From Rhodocytophaga aerolata (GTDB taxonomy: Bacteria > Bacteroidota > Bacteroidia > Cytophagales > 172606-1), in the NCBI RefSeq assembly GCF_030503435.1, contig NZ_JAUKPO010000014.1, positions 1-64,000 of the forward strand: DNA of 64,000 nucleotides, in the 5' to 3' direction. Shown one piece after another: positions 1 through 10,000 of the stretch; positions within the stretch are counted from its first letter, which is position 1, and every line of letters starts with the position of its first letter. The position numbers were made by a program, and so were the translations under genes. The notes under the pieces are model-generated. The model searched no databases. It was not told the DNA's origin and saw only the letters and a list, made by a program, of their open reading frames with translations.

Positions 1-43
1 GGTACTGCCCTCACAAGGTGGGAGAGTAGGTCCCCGCCACCTC
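1..43 (+). rRNA. rrf: 5S ribosomal RNA, 3' end only
   Basis: The window opens inside the 3' arm of a 5S rRNA. The GGTACTGCC and GGGAGAGTAGGTC blocks are the conserved loop E/helix IV and helix I-proximal parts of bacterial 5S rRNA. The 5' part lies outside the window, as would the 23S and 16S genes of the operon. A rho-independent terminator follows directly. The exact 3' end is uncertain by a few bases. Confidence 0.9.
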
Positions 44-56
44 ATTATCAAGCAAG

Positions 57-84
57 AGCCTCCCCACAAAGGAGGCTTTTTTGT
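57..84 (+). terminator. Terminator of the rRNA operon
   Basis: Perfect 7-bp stem AGCCTCC (57-63) / GGAGGCT (71-77) with a 7-nt loop, followed by a T run. It lies 14 nt after the 5S end, as expected for the end of an rRNA operon. Confidence 0.9.
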
Positions 85-170
85 TTCCTATCCCTCCTCC
101 GCATCTCAACTCCCGCTCGTTGCTTCTTTCTTTTTTTGTGCCCACCCCATACCATATTAAATAAAAAACT

Positions 171-203
171 AAAGGTGGAATTATTTATTATAGATCCACC
201 TTT
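171..203 (-). terminator. Terminator of the dienelactone hydrolase gene
   Basis: AAAGGTGGA (171-179) and TCCACCTTT (195-203) form a 9-bp stem. Read on the minus strand it is followed by TTTAGTTTTTTATT. It sits 24 bp beyond the stop codon of the minus-strand hydrolase gene. Confidence 0.8.
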
Positions 204-226
204 TCAAAATGTCTTAATTTGCTTTT

Positions 227-904
227 TTAAAAGCTCTCTTTAAAAAAAGCAATCATCTTTTGCCAGGTATCTGTAGCTGCTTCACGATTATATACTTCCG
301 GACGAGTGTCATTAAAAAATGCATGGCTTGTTCCAGGATAGATGGTGAAAGAATATGTTTTACCTGCCGACTTTAGTTTCTCTTCTAATGCCTCAACCGC
401 TTCTTTAGGCGTAGTTTTATCTTTCTCTCCAAAAAAACCTAGTACAGGTCCTTCTAGCTTACTAAAATCAGGATTTACGCTTGGATGGATACCATAATAA
501 TCTACTGTGGCTCCCACTTTAGTGTTAATTGTAGCGGCATATAAAGCCAATTGACCACCCATACAAAAACCAACAACCCCTATTTTTTTTGTCGATACTC
601 CTTCATGATTTGACAAATACTCTATAGCACTATTTAGTTTTTTTGCTGCTTCATCAATATTTAATGCCATCATCATTTTTCCGGCATCATCTGGAGATTT
701 TGTTGCTTTTCCATCATACAGATCTGGGGCTAATGCTGTAAATCCTGCTTTAGCGAAACGGTTGCAAACATCTTTTATATGGTCTACTAATCCCCACCAC
801 TCTTGAATTACAATTATACCTGGGCCTTTTCCACTCTCAGAAGTTGCCAGATAGCCAGATGCTGTACTTCCATTCGATTTAAAAGAAACCATTGTTCCTG
901 CCAT
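227..904 (-). CDS. Dienelactone hydrolase family protein
   Basis: A 225-residue single-domain alpha/beta hydrolase, the usual size for the dienelactone hydrolase family. The catalytic triad is visible: Cys114 in GFCMGGQ (a Cys nucleophile, typical of this family), Asp162 in GEKDKTTP and His194 in GTSHAFF. The N-terminal IVIQEWWGL stretch around residues 31-39 is also typical. There is no signal peptide, so it should be cytoplasmic. The family hydrolyses dienelactones, but many members act on unknown esters or lactones, so the substrate is open. It is a single gene with its own terminator, separated from the M3 peptidase gene upstream by about 58 bp. Met5 is an alternative start. Confidence 0.88.
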   Translation of the reverse strand: MAGTMVSFKSNGSTASGYLATSESGKGPGIIVIQEWWGLVDHIKDVCNRFAKAGFTALAPDLYDGKATKSPDDAGKMMMALNIDEAAKKLNSAIEYLSNHEGVSTKKIGVVGFCMGGQLALYAATINTKVGATVDYYGIHPSVNPDFSKLEGPVLGFFGEKDKTTPKEAVEALEEKLKSAGKTYSFTIYPGTSHAFFNDTRPEVYNREAATDTWQKMIAFFKESF

Positions 905-962
905 AATTATGAAATATATGTTTTAAGTGATTGTTATGCGACTAGCTTTTAATCTGATATAT

Positions 963-3011
963 TTATTTTTCTGATGTTGCTTTTAGTAAGCCAGCTCTCT
1001 TTAACAAAGCTTTAGCAGAAGGCTCTTTTCCTCTGAATCGTTTATACAGTTCCATAGGTGGTTCACTTCCTCCGGCAGATAATACGTGGGTTCGGAATAA
1101 CCTTGCTGTTTCCCTGTTAAATATTCCCTTCTCCTGGAAAAACTCAAATGCATCTGCATCCAATACTTCAGCCCACTTATAACTATAATATCCGGCGGAA
1201 TAGCCGCCTTGGAAAATATGTGAAAATGAGCAGCTAGTATTGGTGTTTTCGGCAACAGGTAATACTTGTGTGGGCTGTAAAATTTGCTTTTCAAATGTAT
1301 CTACCGATGGAATGGAGGTTGCCGTCGTAGAGTGCCAAGCCATGTCCAATTGTGCAAGGCCAACTTGTCTGACGGTGGCATAGCCGCTTAAGAAATTTGC
1401 GCTATCTCTTATCCGCTGAATAAGCTCCGCAGGTATTTTCTCTCCTGTTTGGTAATGTTTCGCAAATAAATCCAAGCATTCTTTCTCATAAACCCAATTC
1501 TCCATTACCTGAGAAGGTAATTCCACAAAATCCCAGTAAACATTGGTCCCGGTCAGGCTTTCATACGTTCCGTTTGCTAATATACCGTGAAGTGCATGCC
1601 CAAATTCATGAAATAAGGTAGTTACTTCATTAAATGTAAGGAGAGAAGGTTTTGTAAGAGTGGGCTTTGTAAAATTGCATACAATAGAAATATGTGGCCG
1701 TTTATCTATACCTGCTTGCTTGTTTTGCCCACGGTAAGAAGTCATCCAGGCTCCGTTCCTTTTTCCCTCTCTGGGGAAGAAATCGGCATAAAAGACAGCC
1801 AGGTGTTTTCCATCCTCGTCTTGTACTTCGTATGTAACTACATCGGGATGGTATGTAGGAATGCTTTTATTTTCTTTAAACTGAATGCCATATAAGCGGT
1901 TAGCTACTTCAAATACACCTTGAACTACGTTTTCCAGCTGGAAATAGGGTTTTAACATTTCATCGTCTATGGAATATTTTTCTTTCTTCAGTTTTTCTGA
2001 AAAGAAAGCAAAATCCCAGCGTTGTAGGGAAGGTAAATTTGCCTGTTGCTGCGCATAATCAGTTACTTCTTCTACATCCAGTAAGGCTACTGGCTTGGCA
2101 TGAAACAGTAAATCATTTAAAAAGCTAATTACTTTTGCCGGTGACTCAGCCATACGTTCTTCTAAAATATAATCAGCATGACTGGCATAGCCCAATAACT
2201 TTGCTCTTTCTTCACGCAAGTGGACAATCGTCAGAATTACTTGTTGGTTATCATACTCATTCCCTTGGAAGCAACGTGACCCATAGGCATAAAAGAGTTT
2301 TTCGCGTAAACTGCGGTTTTCAGCATATGTCATAAAGGGCAGATAGCTGGGCAGATGCAAGGTAAATACCCAACTTCCTTCTTTGTCTTTTTCTTTAGCT
2401 GTTTGTGCGGCTGCTTCTACCACACTTTCCGGCAGCCCTTTCAAGTCATCTTTAGCTGTGACTTCCATTTGAAAGGCATTGGTCTCATGCAGTAAATGTT
2501 CGCCAAACTCGAGGGAAAGTTGGGAAAGTTGCGTATCAATTTCCCGTAGGCGTGTTTTTCCTGTTTCATCCAGATTGGCACCATTGCGGACAAAGCTTTT
2601 ATATGTTTTGTCCAGCAGCATGCTTTCTTCTTTAGAAAGTTTTAATGAGGCTTTTTGCTGATAAACGGCCTGCACTCTTTTGAAGAGGGCTTCATCTAAT
2701 AATATATCGTTAGAGTAGGCTGTTAACAAAGGAGATATTTCTCGTGCTATGCGCTGAATTTCTTCATTGGTCTCCGCTGCATTCAGATTAAAGAATATAG
2801 AAGAAATAGTGTTTACTAACTTACCGCTTCTTTCCAGCGCTTCAATTGTATTGGTGAAGTCAGGGGTGTTTCCTGTAGCCGTTATGCTGGCTATCTCCTG
2901 TTTTGCCTGAGCAATTGCTTCTTGTACAGCAGGCAGGAAATGCTCATTTTTTATACGATCGAACGGAGCAGTTTCAAAAGGAGTATTAAAAGGTTCTAAG
3001 AGTGGGTTCAT
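963..3011 (-). CDS. M3 family oligopeptidase (Dcp/OpdA-like)
   Basis: Zinc metallopeptidase of family M3, which degrades short peptides in the cytoplasm. The HEFGH motif gives zinc ligands His468 and His472 and catalytic Glu469, numbered from the ATG at 3011. The product is 682 residues, matching bacterial peptidyl-dipeptidase/oligopeptidase A length. The C-terminal region (QGGYSAGYYSYKWAEVLDAD) is the conserved M3 tail that lines the active site. The reading frame extends upstream to a GTG at 3089, but that would add 26 unrelated residues. The ATG before NPLLEPFNTPF starts right at the conserved N-terminus. It follows the esterase gene on the same strand after 108 bp. There is no signal peptide. 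Confidence 0.92.
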   Translation of the reverse strand: MNPLLEPFNTPFETAPFDRIKNEHFLPAVQEAIAQAKQEIASITATGNTPDFTNTIEALERSGKLVNTISSIFFNLNAAETNEEIQRIAREISPLLTAYSNDILLDEALFKRVQAVYQQKASLKLSKEESMLLDKTYKSFVRNGANLDETGKTRLREIDTQLSQLSLEFGEHLLHETNAFQMEVTAKDDLKGLPESVVEAAAQTAKEKDKEGSWVFTLHLPSYLPFMTYAENRSLREKLFYAYGSRCFQGNEYDNQQVILTIVHLREERAKLLGYASHADYILEERMAESPAKVISFLNDLLFHAKPVALLDVEEVTDYAQQQANLPSLQRWDFAFFSEKLKKEKYSIDDEMLKPYFQLENVVQGVFEVANRLYGIQFKENKSIPTYHPDVVTYEVQDEDGKHLAVFYADFFPREGKRNGAWMTSYRGQNKQAGIDKRPHISIVCNFTKPTLTKPSLLTFNEVTTLFHEFGHALHGILANGTYESLTGTNVYWDFVELPSQVMENWVYEKECLDLFAKHYQTGEKIPAELIQRIRDSANFLSGYATVRQVGLAQLDMAWHSTTATSIPSVDTFEKQILQPTQVLPVAENTNTSCSFSHIFQGGYSAGYYSYKWAEVLDADAFEFFQEKGIFNRETARLFRTHVLSAGGSEPPMELYKRFRGKEPSAKALLKRAGLLKATSEK

Positions 3012-3119
3012 TGATGGTGTAGCGTAAGGTTTGTTGTAGAAAACTGGTTGAATATATGATAAAACTAAAAAATATTCTGCAAAATTCACAAAAGCTGCTA
3101 TTCTTGTCTAGTATTTTGG

Positions 3120-3707
3120 TTAATCGAGAATGGCACTTAATACTTCCCATACATTTTCGGCCAGAATATGATGGCCTTGGGCATTAGGATGGATGCGGTC
3201 CATCAGGTTGAGATGGGCAATACCTGCTACTCCTTTGAGCAAGAAAGGAATATAAGCCATATTGTTTTTTCTGGCTATTTCTCCAAATATATTCCGGAAA
3301 GCGGCCACTACCGGATCATTTAAAAACATAGAAATTTCTCTGGGAATTACTAAGCTAGGCACTTCCATACCAGCCAGTACCATTCTGCTTTTGGGGTGAG
3401 TCTCTTTAACACGGTCTATAATCTTTTGGAGATTTGCCGCTGTTTGCGTAGGTAAAATACCTCTGGGAAGATCATTAATGCCTAGTTCCAAAATAAAAAC
3501 GTCAATAGGGTCAGGTAAATACTGCTCAATACGGAGTACACCTCCTCCGGAAGTATCACCATTACGTCCTCCATTGATAATATGATAAGGCATGCGAAAC
3601 GCGTGGAGGCGTTGTTGGATAAGGGTAGGCCAGGCTTGTGAAGAAGATAATCCATAACCGGCCGTTAAACTGTTTCCAAAACACAAAATATTTTTAATCC
3701 TTGGCAT
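3120..3707 (-). CDS. SGNH/GDSL-type esterase (TesA-like arylesterase)
   Basis: A 195-residue SGNH hydrolase. Block I is FGNSLTAGYG with nucleophile Ser13. Block II is the glycine-rich GGRNGDTSGGG stretch near residues 46-56. Block III is ELGINDLPRG with Asn78, and block V is DRIHPNAQGH with Asp170 and His173. This arrangement matches TesA-like lysophospholipase/arylesterases. Unlike periplasmic TesA there is no signal peptide, so a cytoplasmic role is likely. It may be cotranscribed with the M3 peptidase gene downstream. The natural ester substrate cannot be told from sequence. Confidence 0.88.
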   Translation of the reverse strand: MPRIKNILCFGNSLTAGYGLSSSQAWPTLIQQRLHAFRMPYHIINGGRNGDTSGGGVLRIEQYLPDPIDVFILELGINDLPRGILPTQTAANLQKIIDRVKETHPKSRMVLAGMEVPSLVIPREISMFLNDPVVAAFRNIFGEIARKNNMAYIPFLLKGVAGIAHLNLMDRIHPNAQGHHILAENVWEVLSAILD

Positions 3708-3888
3708 GGCATCTGGTCAAAGTAACCCTTACTAACGGTCATTTGGATACAGGGTTATCTATTTGAAAAGCAGGATATTTTGTATAAATTAAAATTTGGG
3801 TGCCTACGTTCTGGCTTTGTTGTGAAAGCCAAATGAATAATTAACAGTCGTAGAGCAATTTTATCTGAATAGTAGCCTTGTGTTTCCA

Positions 3889-3906
3889 ATTCCTGTTTAC
3901 AGGAAT
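3889..3906. repeat. Near-perfect palindrome upstream of an unknown exported-protein gene
   Basis: ATTCCTGT (3889-3896) and ACAGGAAT (3899-3906) are exact inverse complements separated by two T residues. It ends 35 bp before the ATG at 3942. It has no T tail, so it looks more like an operator than a terminator. Confidence 0.45.
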
Positions 3907-3941
3907 GACAGTTTACTTGCCTAAAAATCAACTTTCTATCT

Positions 3942-4667
3942 ATGAAATTTTTTACTCTAGTACTTGTATTGATTCTGCATATTACTGCATTCCCTGGTTA
4001 CAGCCAGGAAATTACACCGGCAGCTATTTTAGGTGAAAAATACAAGGCTGGGTTATTTCCTGAAAAGTTTGAGTACCTACAGCAGATAGCAACCTATAAG
4101 CAAGCTTTAAAAGAAAAAAGTACGAATATGAGAAAACTAGATAGCCTGGCTTTGCTGGAAACATTTTCCATGTGGCCTGAGGAAGAGCAGCAAAAGTTTA
4201 AACAGATTATCAGCCTGGCAAAAAACGATTTATCAGAAGATACTTACGACTATATTAAAGAACTAGGGTCTGATTATGCATTTACGTTGAATAAAGTGCT
4301 TAATCTAAATGAGCTTTATCAACTGGAAAGAATTATTATAAAATCAAATAAAGAGATAAAAGATGTTGAAGAGTGGGCAGCAAACATAGCAAAAGTTGTT
4401 ACTTATTTTTATGATGATTTCATAGCTGATAAGCTGGAAGAAGATATGTTTTATTACCAGACGGTATTGTATGTAGAAGATAAACTACAAACCGTTAGTA
4501 AAAAATACCATCAGGATATTGGCTTATTTCTTTTAGCTAATGAAGAAGAAGCCCGAAGTCTGTATTATACGTGGAAGAAATGGAAACCAGCCATGAAGCC
4601 ATCGCCGGCCAGGGAATTGCTATTCCTTCAGCTTGAAAAGAGGTTTACAAAAACGTTTACCGACTAA
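3942..4667 (+). CDS. Exported protein of unknown function
   Basis: A 241-residue protein with a clear Sec signal peptide: MKFF, a hydrophobic run to about residue 18, and likely cleavage near Ser-Gln (GYSQE). I do not recognise the mature part. It is rich in Lys, Glu, Leu and Tyr and predicted mostly alpha-helical, with no metal-binding or catalytic motif visible. The gene stands alone, in convergent orientation to the HD/DUF5706 gene with a 13-bp gap. A palindrome lies just upstream. A periplasmic or lipid-free surface location is inferred from the signal peptide only. Confidence 0.7.
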   Translation: MKFFTLVLVLILHITAFPGYSQEITPAAILGEKYKAGLFPEKFEYLQQIATYKQALKEKSTNMRKLDSLALLETFSMWPEEEQQKFKQIISLAKNDLSEDTYDYIKELGSDYAFTLNKVLNLNELYQLERIIIKSNKEIKDVEEWAANIAKVVTYFYDDFIADKLEEDMFYYQTVLYVEDKLQTVSKKYHQDIGLFLLANEEEARSLYYTWKKWKPAMKPSPARELLFLQLEKRFTKTFTD

Positions 4668-4680
4668 TGCAAAATGGTAG

Positions 4681-5961
4681 CTACACCGGAAAAAATACAA
4701 TGGCAATAATATAGGATATAAAAGAAATAACTAAACCAAACATAAAAATGGTGTAGGCTACCCGCAAAAGTTTATATTTTTTTCCGAGTACTTTGCCCAG
4801 AAAGTAATTATCCCGGATCATGCTGCCATACAGGTAGTCACTGTCTTTCATCATCTCCTGAATACCCCATTCATAATCGTCCAGGTTCATGCTGTGGAAA
4901 TTGCCAAAGAACAGCAAATTAGTCCGCTTTTTATACACATCTTCCTTAGAAAATACGCCTGAAGTTACATTGGGCCGGGTAGCCAGCACAGCAAAAATAA
5001 TTGTTAGCAAACAGGCTAATGTTAAAATAAGGGTAGGAATATAAAAATTAGGATATTCTTCCAGCCGCCGGCCTAACACAGATACCACAATGGAAAGAAT
5101 AATTGAATTAACCGTAATCATAATGTTTGCCTTATTGTCGGCAATGGCACTCAACTCCATCTGATTCACTGACATTGTCCGAAACATGGTCTCTATACCT
5201 CTGACAGGCGTATGGATGTCCTTATCCATATGTTTATCTTTCTTTTTCTCCTTTTTTTCTTTTTTCCACTCCTTAGCCTGCAAATGTTCTGGCGAATCAG
5301 GATGCAAATGAGGTATAATGTGTGAGTGCTCTGGTGAAATAAATTCTGGTTGTCCGTTTTCCATTTCTTTAAGAGCTTTTTTTAGTTTTTTAACATTCTT
5401 TTCTTTTGCGGCTTCCATTTCTGTTTTCCCATACTGCGTAAAAAATAGATGGGACTTCAAAAATTCCCGGTTAGTAGCTATCCATTCACGGCGGCCAATC
5501 TGCTTATTTTTAACATGAGTCAACTCCAGGCGAAGCTGCTCAGCTCTTTCAAAATAATTGTCCAGGGTGATATGGTACATATCGGCATCACATAATACTT
5601 CTTCCAGCAGCGTATGCGGTTGTTGGGGATATCGGGTAGCCCGGATACAGCCCAGCACTTTTTCGGTTTTTTCAGAGGCCGCTTGCTGCTCTGTCAGAAA
5701 TTTACGGGCTAGCCGTATACTATCTTCTTCATGATTGTCGTAACGGCAGCAATATCCGGCATCATGCAGCCAGGCAGCCAGCAATACAACTTCCTGTTCG
5801 TCTTGCGTTAAATGCGTTTTATCTGCAATTAGTTGAGCAGCCGCAACTACTTCTTTCGTATGTTGTAAATTATGATACGTATATTGGTCAGGAAGCTGCT
5901 TTTGAAACAGAGATTCCACAAACTTTTTAGTTTCTTCTAGCAAGGATGTTTGCTGAATCAT
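4681..5961 (-). CDS. HD-domain phosphohydrolase fused to a DUF5706 (Pycsar effector-type) membrane module
   Basis: A 426-residue two-module protein. Residues 1 to about 160 form an HD-superfamily domain: His34 in NLQHT, His66-Asp67 in WLHDAGY, and Asp125/Asp127 in CDADMYH. A Lys/Glu-rich charged linker (about 190-255) follows. The C-terminal part begins with the NQMELSAIADNKANIMITVN signature of DUF5706, a family that includes the PycTM membrane effectors of Pycsar defence. Transmembrane segments lie near 280-298, 308-330 and 403-424. HD domains often hydrolyse nucleotides or cyclic nucleotides, but the substrate is unknown here. No nucleotide cyclase gene is adjacent. The frame opens at a TTG at 5970; the ATG at 5961 was chosen. 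Confidence 0.85.
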   Translation of the reverse strand: MIQQTSLLEETKKFVESLFQKQLPDQYTYHNLQHTKEVVAAAQLIADKTHLTQDEQEVVLLAAWLHDAGYCCRYDNHEEDSIRLARKFLTEQQAASEKTEKVLGCIRATRYPQQPHTLLEEVLCDADMYHITLDNYFERAEQLRLELTHVKNKQIGRREWIATNREFLKSHLFFTQYGKTEMEAAKEKNVKKLKKALKEMENGQPEFISPEHSHIIPHLHPDSPEHLQAKEWKKEKKEKKKDKHMDKDIHTPVRGIETMFRTMSVNQMELSAIADNKANIMITVNSIILSIVVSVLGRRLEEYPNFYIPTLILTLACLLTIIFAVLATRPNVTSGVFSKEDVYKKRTNLLFFGNFHSMNLDDYEWGIQEMMKDSDYLYGSMIRDNYFLGKVLGKKYKLLRVAYTIFMFGLVISFISYIIAIVFFPV

Positions 5962-6151
5962 AAAGGGCAACAGGTTATGTGTGTATAAAACATGCTTAAC
6001 GGAAAAGATGTATAGGCTTGTTAAAAGAATATAAAGTATAAGAGCTAATAAAACCTATAAACTCTATGTAAGAACATTGTTATTAAAAGAAATCTACTGT
6101 AAGATTACATTTTTTAAAATAAACAGAAGCTGGCACTGTAAATATAGAGAA

Positions 6152-7015
6152 ATGAAAAGATTTTTGTTAAAGGTTGTTATTCTCTTTATGCTATATATAC
6201 ATACTGCCTGTACTGGTTCATCTACCGACCAGTCGTCAGGTGAAGGAGAACTTTCGAAGGCATTTCCATACCGCATTAATGAGCCATCAGAAAGATTCTG
6301 GTTGCCCTCTGAGCTGGAAGAAATTTCAGGCGTAATGTATGTGGAAGATGGGATACTGGGAGCCGTACAAGATGAAAAAGGCATACTTTATATATACGAT
6401 ACCAAAAGTACAGCTGTTATCAACCGGATCAGGTTTGGTGCCTCAGGAGATTATGAAGATTTAACTCTGGCCGGAGAGGCTGTTTATCTTGTTCGCAGTG
6501 ACGGAAATTTGTATAAAACCTCACTAACCGGAACAACCCCTGCAGAAATAATAGATACGCCCCTTTCTGGTAAAAACGATGTAGAGGGTTTGGCCTACGA
6601 TGCTGAAAACAACCGTTTGTTATTGGCATGCAAAGGCATATCGGGTATAGAAAAAGATGATTCTGGCAACCGGGCGGTATTTGCTTTTGATTTAAAAAAT
6701 AATACCCTCCAGCCAGATCCCGTGTTTGTACTATCAGTAAAAGAGGTAAAACAATTAACCAAGAGCAAAGAAAGTTTCCGTCCTTCAGGGATTGCTATTC
6801 ATCCGGTAAACGGGTTGGTATACGTCCTTGCTTCGGTAGGAAAAGTATTGGTTGTGTTGAATAAAAATGGTAGTATTGAAGCCGTACAGCCACTTCCTGC
6901 ACGGTATTTTAAACAACCTGAAGGTATCTGTTTTGCTCCTAATGGAGACCTGTTTATTTCTAATGAAGGCAGAGGCAGTATGGCAAGCATTCTCAGGTAT
7001 AATTTTGCACCATAA
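6152..7015 (+). CDS. SdiA-regulated/YjiK-like beta-propeller lipoprotein
   Basis: From the ATG at 6152 the product is 287 residues with a lipoprotein signal: MKRFLLKVVILFMLYIHTAC, lipobox IHTAC with Cys20. The mature part has repeated strand motifs such as EISGVMYVEDG, GDYEDLTLAG, DVEGLAYDAENN, RPSGIAIHPVNG and QPEGICFAPNGDLFISNE. These are characteristic of the SdiA-regulated (YjiK) beta-propeller family. The frame extends upstream to 6077, but that would bury the signal peptide. The stop overlaps the start of the phosphoesterase gene (TAATG at 7013-7017), suggesting translational coupling. Function is unknown beyond a probable envelope location. Confidence 0.82.
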   Translation: MKRFLLKVVILFMLYIHTACTGSSTDQSSGEGELSKAFPYRINEPSERFWLPSELEEISGVMYVEDGILGAVQDEKGILYIYDTKSTAVINRIRFGASGDYEDLTLAGEAVYLVRSDGNLYKTSLTGTTPAEIIDTPLSGKNDVEGLAYDAENNRLLLACKGISGIEKDDSGNRAVFAFDLKNNTLQPDPVFVLSVKEVKQLTKSKESFRPSGIAIHPVNGLVYVLASVGKVLVVLNKNGSIEAVQPLPARYFKQPEGICFAPNGDLFISNEGRGSMASILRYNFAP

Positions 7016-10000
7016 TGAAGTATTTCCTACCTATTCTTATTCTGCTCTTTGCATGCATCTCTTTCACCTTTGCACAACCGGCTACTCAGCCAGCTGTGCC
7101 GGTTGCTTACACCGTTTATCTGATAGGTGATGTGGGTGCCCCTTCCCTAACTATACAAGAACCAACGCTTGCCTTGCTGCAAAATCAACTAGAGGTAAGT
7201 GATACAGCCAGCGCCGTTATTTACTTGGGAGATAATATTTATCAGAAAGGGTTACCGGATTCAGCGGAGAGGAAGCGGAAAGAATCTGAGCAGTATTTGC
7301 TGGAGCAGTTGAAGATCACTGATCATTTTCCGGGCCAGGTATTTTTTATACCAGGCAACCACGACTGGGCTAGAAGTGGCAGAAAAGGCTGGGAACGGAT
7401 AAAAAACCAGGAATTTTTTGTAGAAAACTATCTGAAAAGAGGCAATGTTTTTCTGCCAGACAATGGGTGTCCCGGACCGGTGGAAATTCCGTTAGGCGAC
7501 AGCCTGGTATTAATCGTACTGGATACGCAGTGGTTTATTCATGCCTGGGATAAACCTGGGGAAGATTCCGATTGTGAAGCCAAAACGGCCGATCAGGTAT
7601 TGGTACAGCTGGACGATATAGTAAAAAGAAACCTGCACAAACAAATACTGGTTACTTCGCACCACCCCATGTATACGTATGGGTCGCATGGCGGGTATTA
7701 TACAGCTAAGCAACATCTTTTCCCGCTGACTGATTTGAATGAAGATCTATATATTCCTTTGCCAGTTTTGGGGTCTATCTATCCTTTATACCGAACACTT
7801 TTTGGCGATCCGCAAGATACCCCTCATCCCAAATACCGCCTAATGCGCAAAGCGCTCATCAATATATTTTCACAGCATCCAAGTATCATTCATGCGGCAG
7901 GCCATGAGCATACCTTACAACACATTGTACGCGATAGTATGAACTTTATCGTAAGCGGAGCAGGCTGTAAGCAGAGCCATGTAGCAGACGGCAAGTATGC
8001 CCAGTTTGCAGATATTGGCGAAGGCTTCGGAAAACTCAAGTACTATGCCAATGGAGAAGTATGGCTGGAGTTCTGGAAACCTGAGATGGAAGGGCCAGAA
8101 GGTACGTTGGTTTATGCAAAAAAACTTCAAGTACGCCCTCTAAAAGATCAGTTATCAGAAGAAGAAAAATGGAAGAATATAGATCTTACCGATAGTACAG
8201 TAACCGTGCAGGCAAGTAATCAATACAAGACAAGCGTTTTAGGGAAAACATTTTTAGGAGAAAATTACCGGGCTATATGGTCCCAGCCAGTAAAAGTCCC
8301 CTTGCTAGACATAGGGCAGGCTCAAGGCGGGTTAACTATTTTGCAACGGGGAGGCGGTATGCAGACCAAATCGTTGCGGCTGGAGAATCCGGCAGGCCGG
8401 GAATATACCTTGCGCTCGATAGAAAAATATGCTAGTGGAGCCGTACCCGAAGCATTAAAAAATACATTTGCCGTCGATCTGGTGCAAGATCAAATTTCTG
8501 CCTCTCATCCCTATGCCTTTATGGTAATACCTACGCTGGCAAAGGCAGCAAATATTTATCATACCAACCCTCGTCTGGTATATATTCCCGACGACCCCAG
8601 GCTAGGCAAACAAAGGTCCGCCTTTGCCAATACATTAGCCTTATTTGAAGAGCGGCCAGCTGGCGAAGGAGAAGATATTACTATTGAAGGGCTCAAAAAT
8701 GCCAAAAAGCTTTATAGTACAACTAAAGTGCTGGAAAAACTTCAAGAAGATCACGACAATCACATAGATCAGCTAGCGGTATTGCGGGCCCGTCTGTTCG
8801 ATCTGGTTATTGGCGACTGGGACCGACACGACGACCAATGGCGGTGGGCAGGTTTTGATCAGCATAAAGATATGGTATTTAAACCGATACCCCGCGACCG
8901 CGATCAGGCTTTTTTTGTAAATGAAGGCTTGTTACCTAAGCTTGCCAGCCGCAAATGGATTATGCCTAAAATTCAGGGATTTGGGAGCCGCGTACGCGAT
9001 GTAAATACATTTATGCACAATGCCCGCTATTTCGATAGATCTTTCCTTACGGAACCTTCTTTGGAACAATGGACGGCCATGGCTGATTCTTTGCAACAAG
9101 ACCTGACAGATGAGGTAATTGCAACAGCATTACGCCAATGGCCCGAATCTATCTATAAACTATCGGCAGATAACGTAGCAGCTAAACTCAAATCTCGCCG
9201 CGATCAGCTACAGCGGGAAGCCACCAAGTATTACCTGTTTTTAGCAAAGGCTGTAGACATAACCGGTAGTGATAAAAGGGAATATTTTGAAGTAACACGT
9301 CTCAACAATAAGCAAACACAGGTTACAGTATCTAAAATGGATAAGCACGGTAAACGTGGCGAGGTAGTATATAGCCGTGTATTTAACAAAGGAGAAACTA
9401 AAGAAATCCGCTTATATGGCTTTGGAGGAGAAGATATTTTTCAGGTCAGCGGTCAGGTAAGTAAGGGCATTCTGGTGCGTATAATTGGCGGAAACGAGAA
9501 CGACCAGATTACCGATGTATCAAAAGTAGGCGGGCTTTTCAAAAAGACCAAAGTATATGACACCAGAAAAGGCAATCAGTTAGTATTGAACAGCGAAAGC
9601 CGAAACCTGACGTCGGATGACCCGGATATAAATGCCTACAACCGCAAAGCATTCCAATACAATTACATTGGCCCGCTGGCTTCTATAGAGTATAATTTAG
9701 ACGATGGTATATTTTGGGGAGCCGGTGTTTTATACCGTACGCATGGCTTCCGTAAAGAACCGTATGCCATGCAACACAGTTTGATGTTTAATTATGCGCC
9801 CCTTACGTCTTCTTACCATCTGCGGTACCGTGGTATTTTTACAGATGTAATTGGTAAAATGGACTTGGATGTAGACTTTGACAGAAAGAAGCCGAACTAT
9901 GTAACCAATTTCTTTGGTCTTGGCAATGAAACTCCCTATAGTCTGCCTGAAGAAGGCATTGATTATTACCGTGTCCGCTTTACACATACCACCTTAAAAA

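Noticed and set aside
4681-5961. Complete Pycsar defence system
   Set aside because: Only the effector-type module is present; no nucleotide cyclase gene lies on either side.
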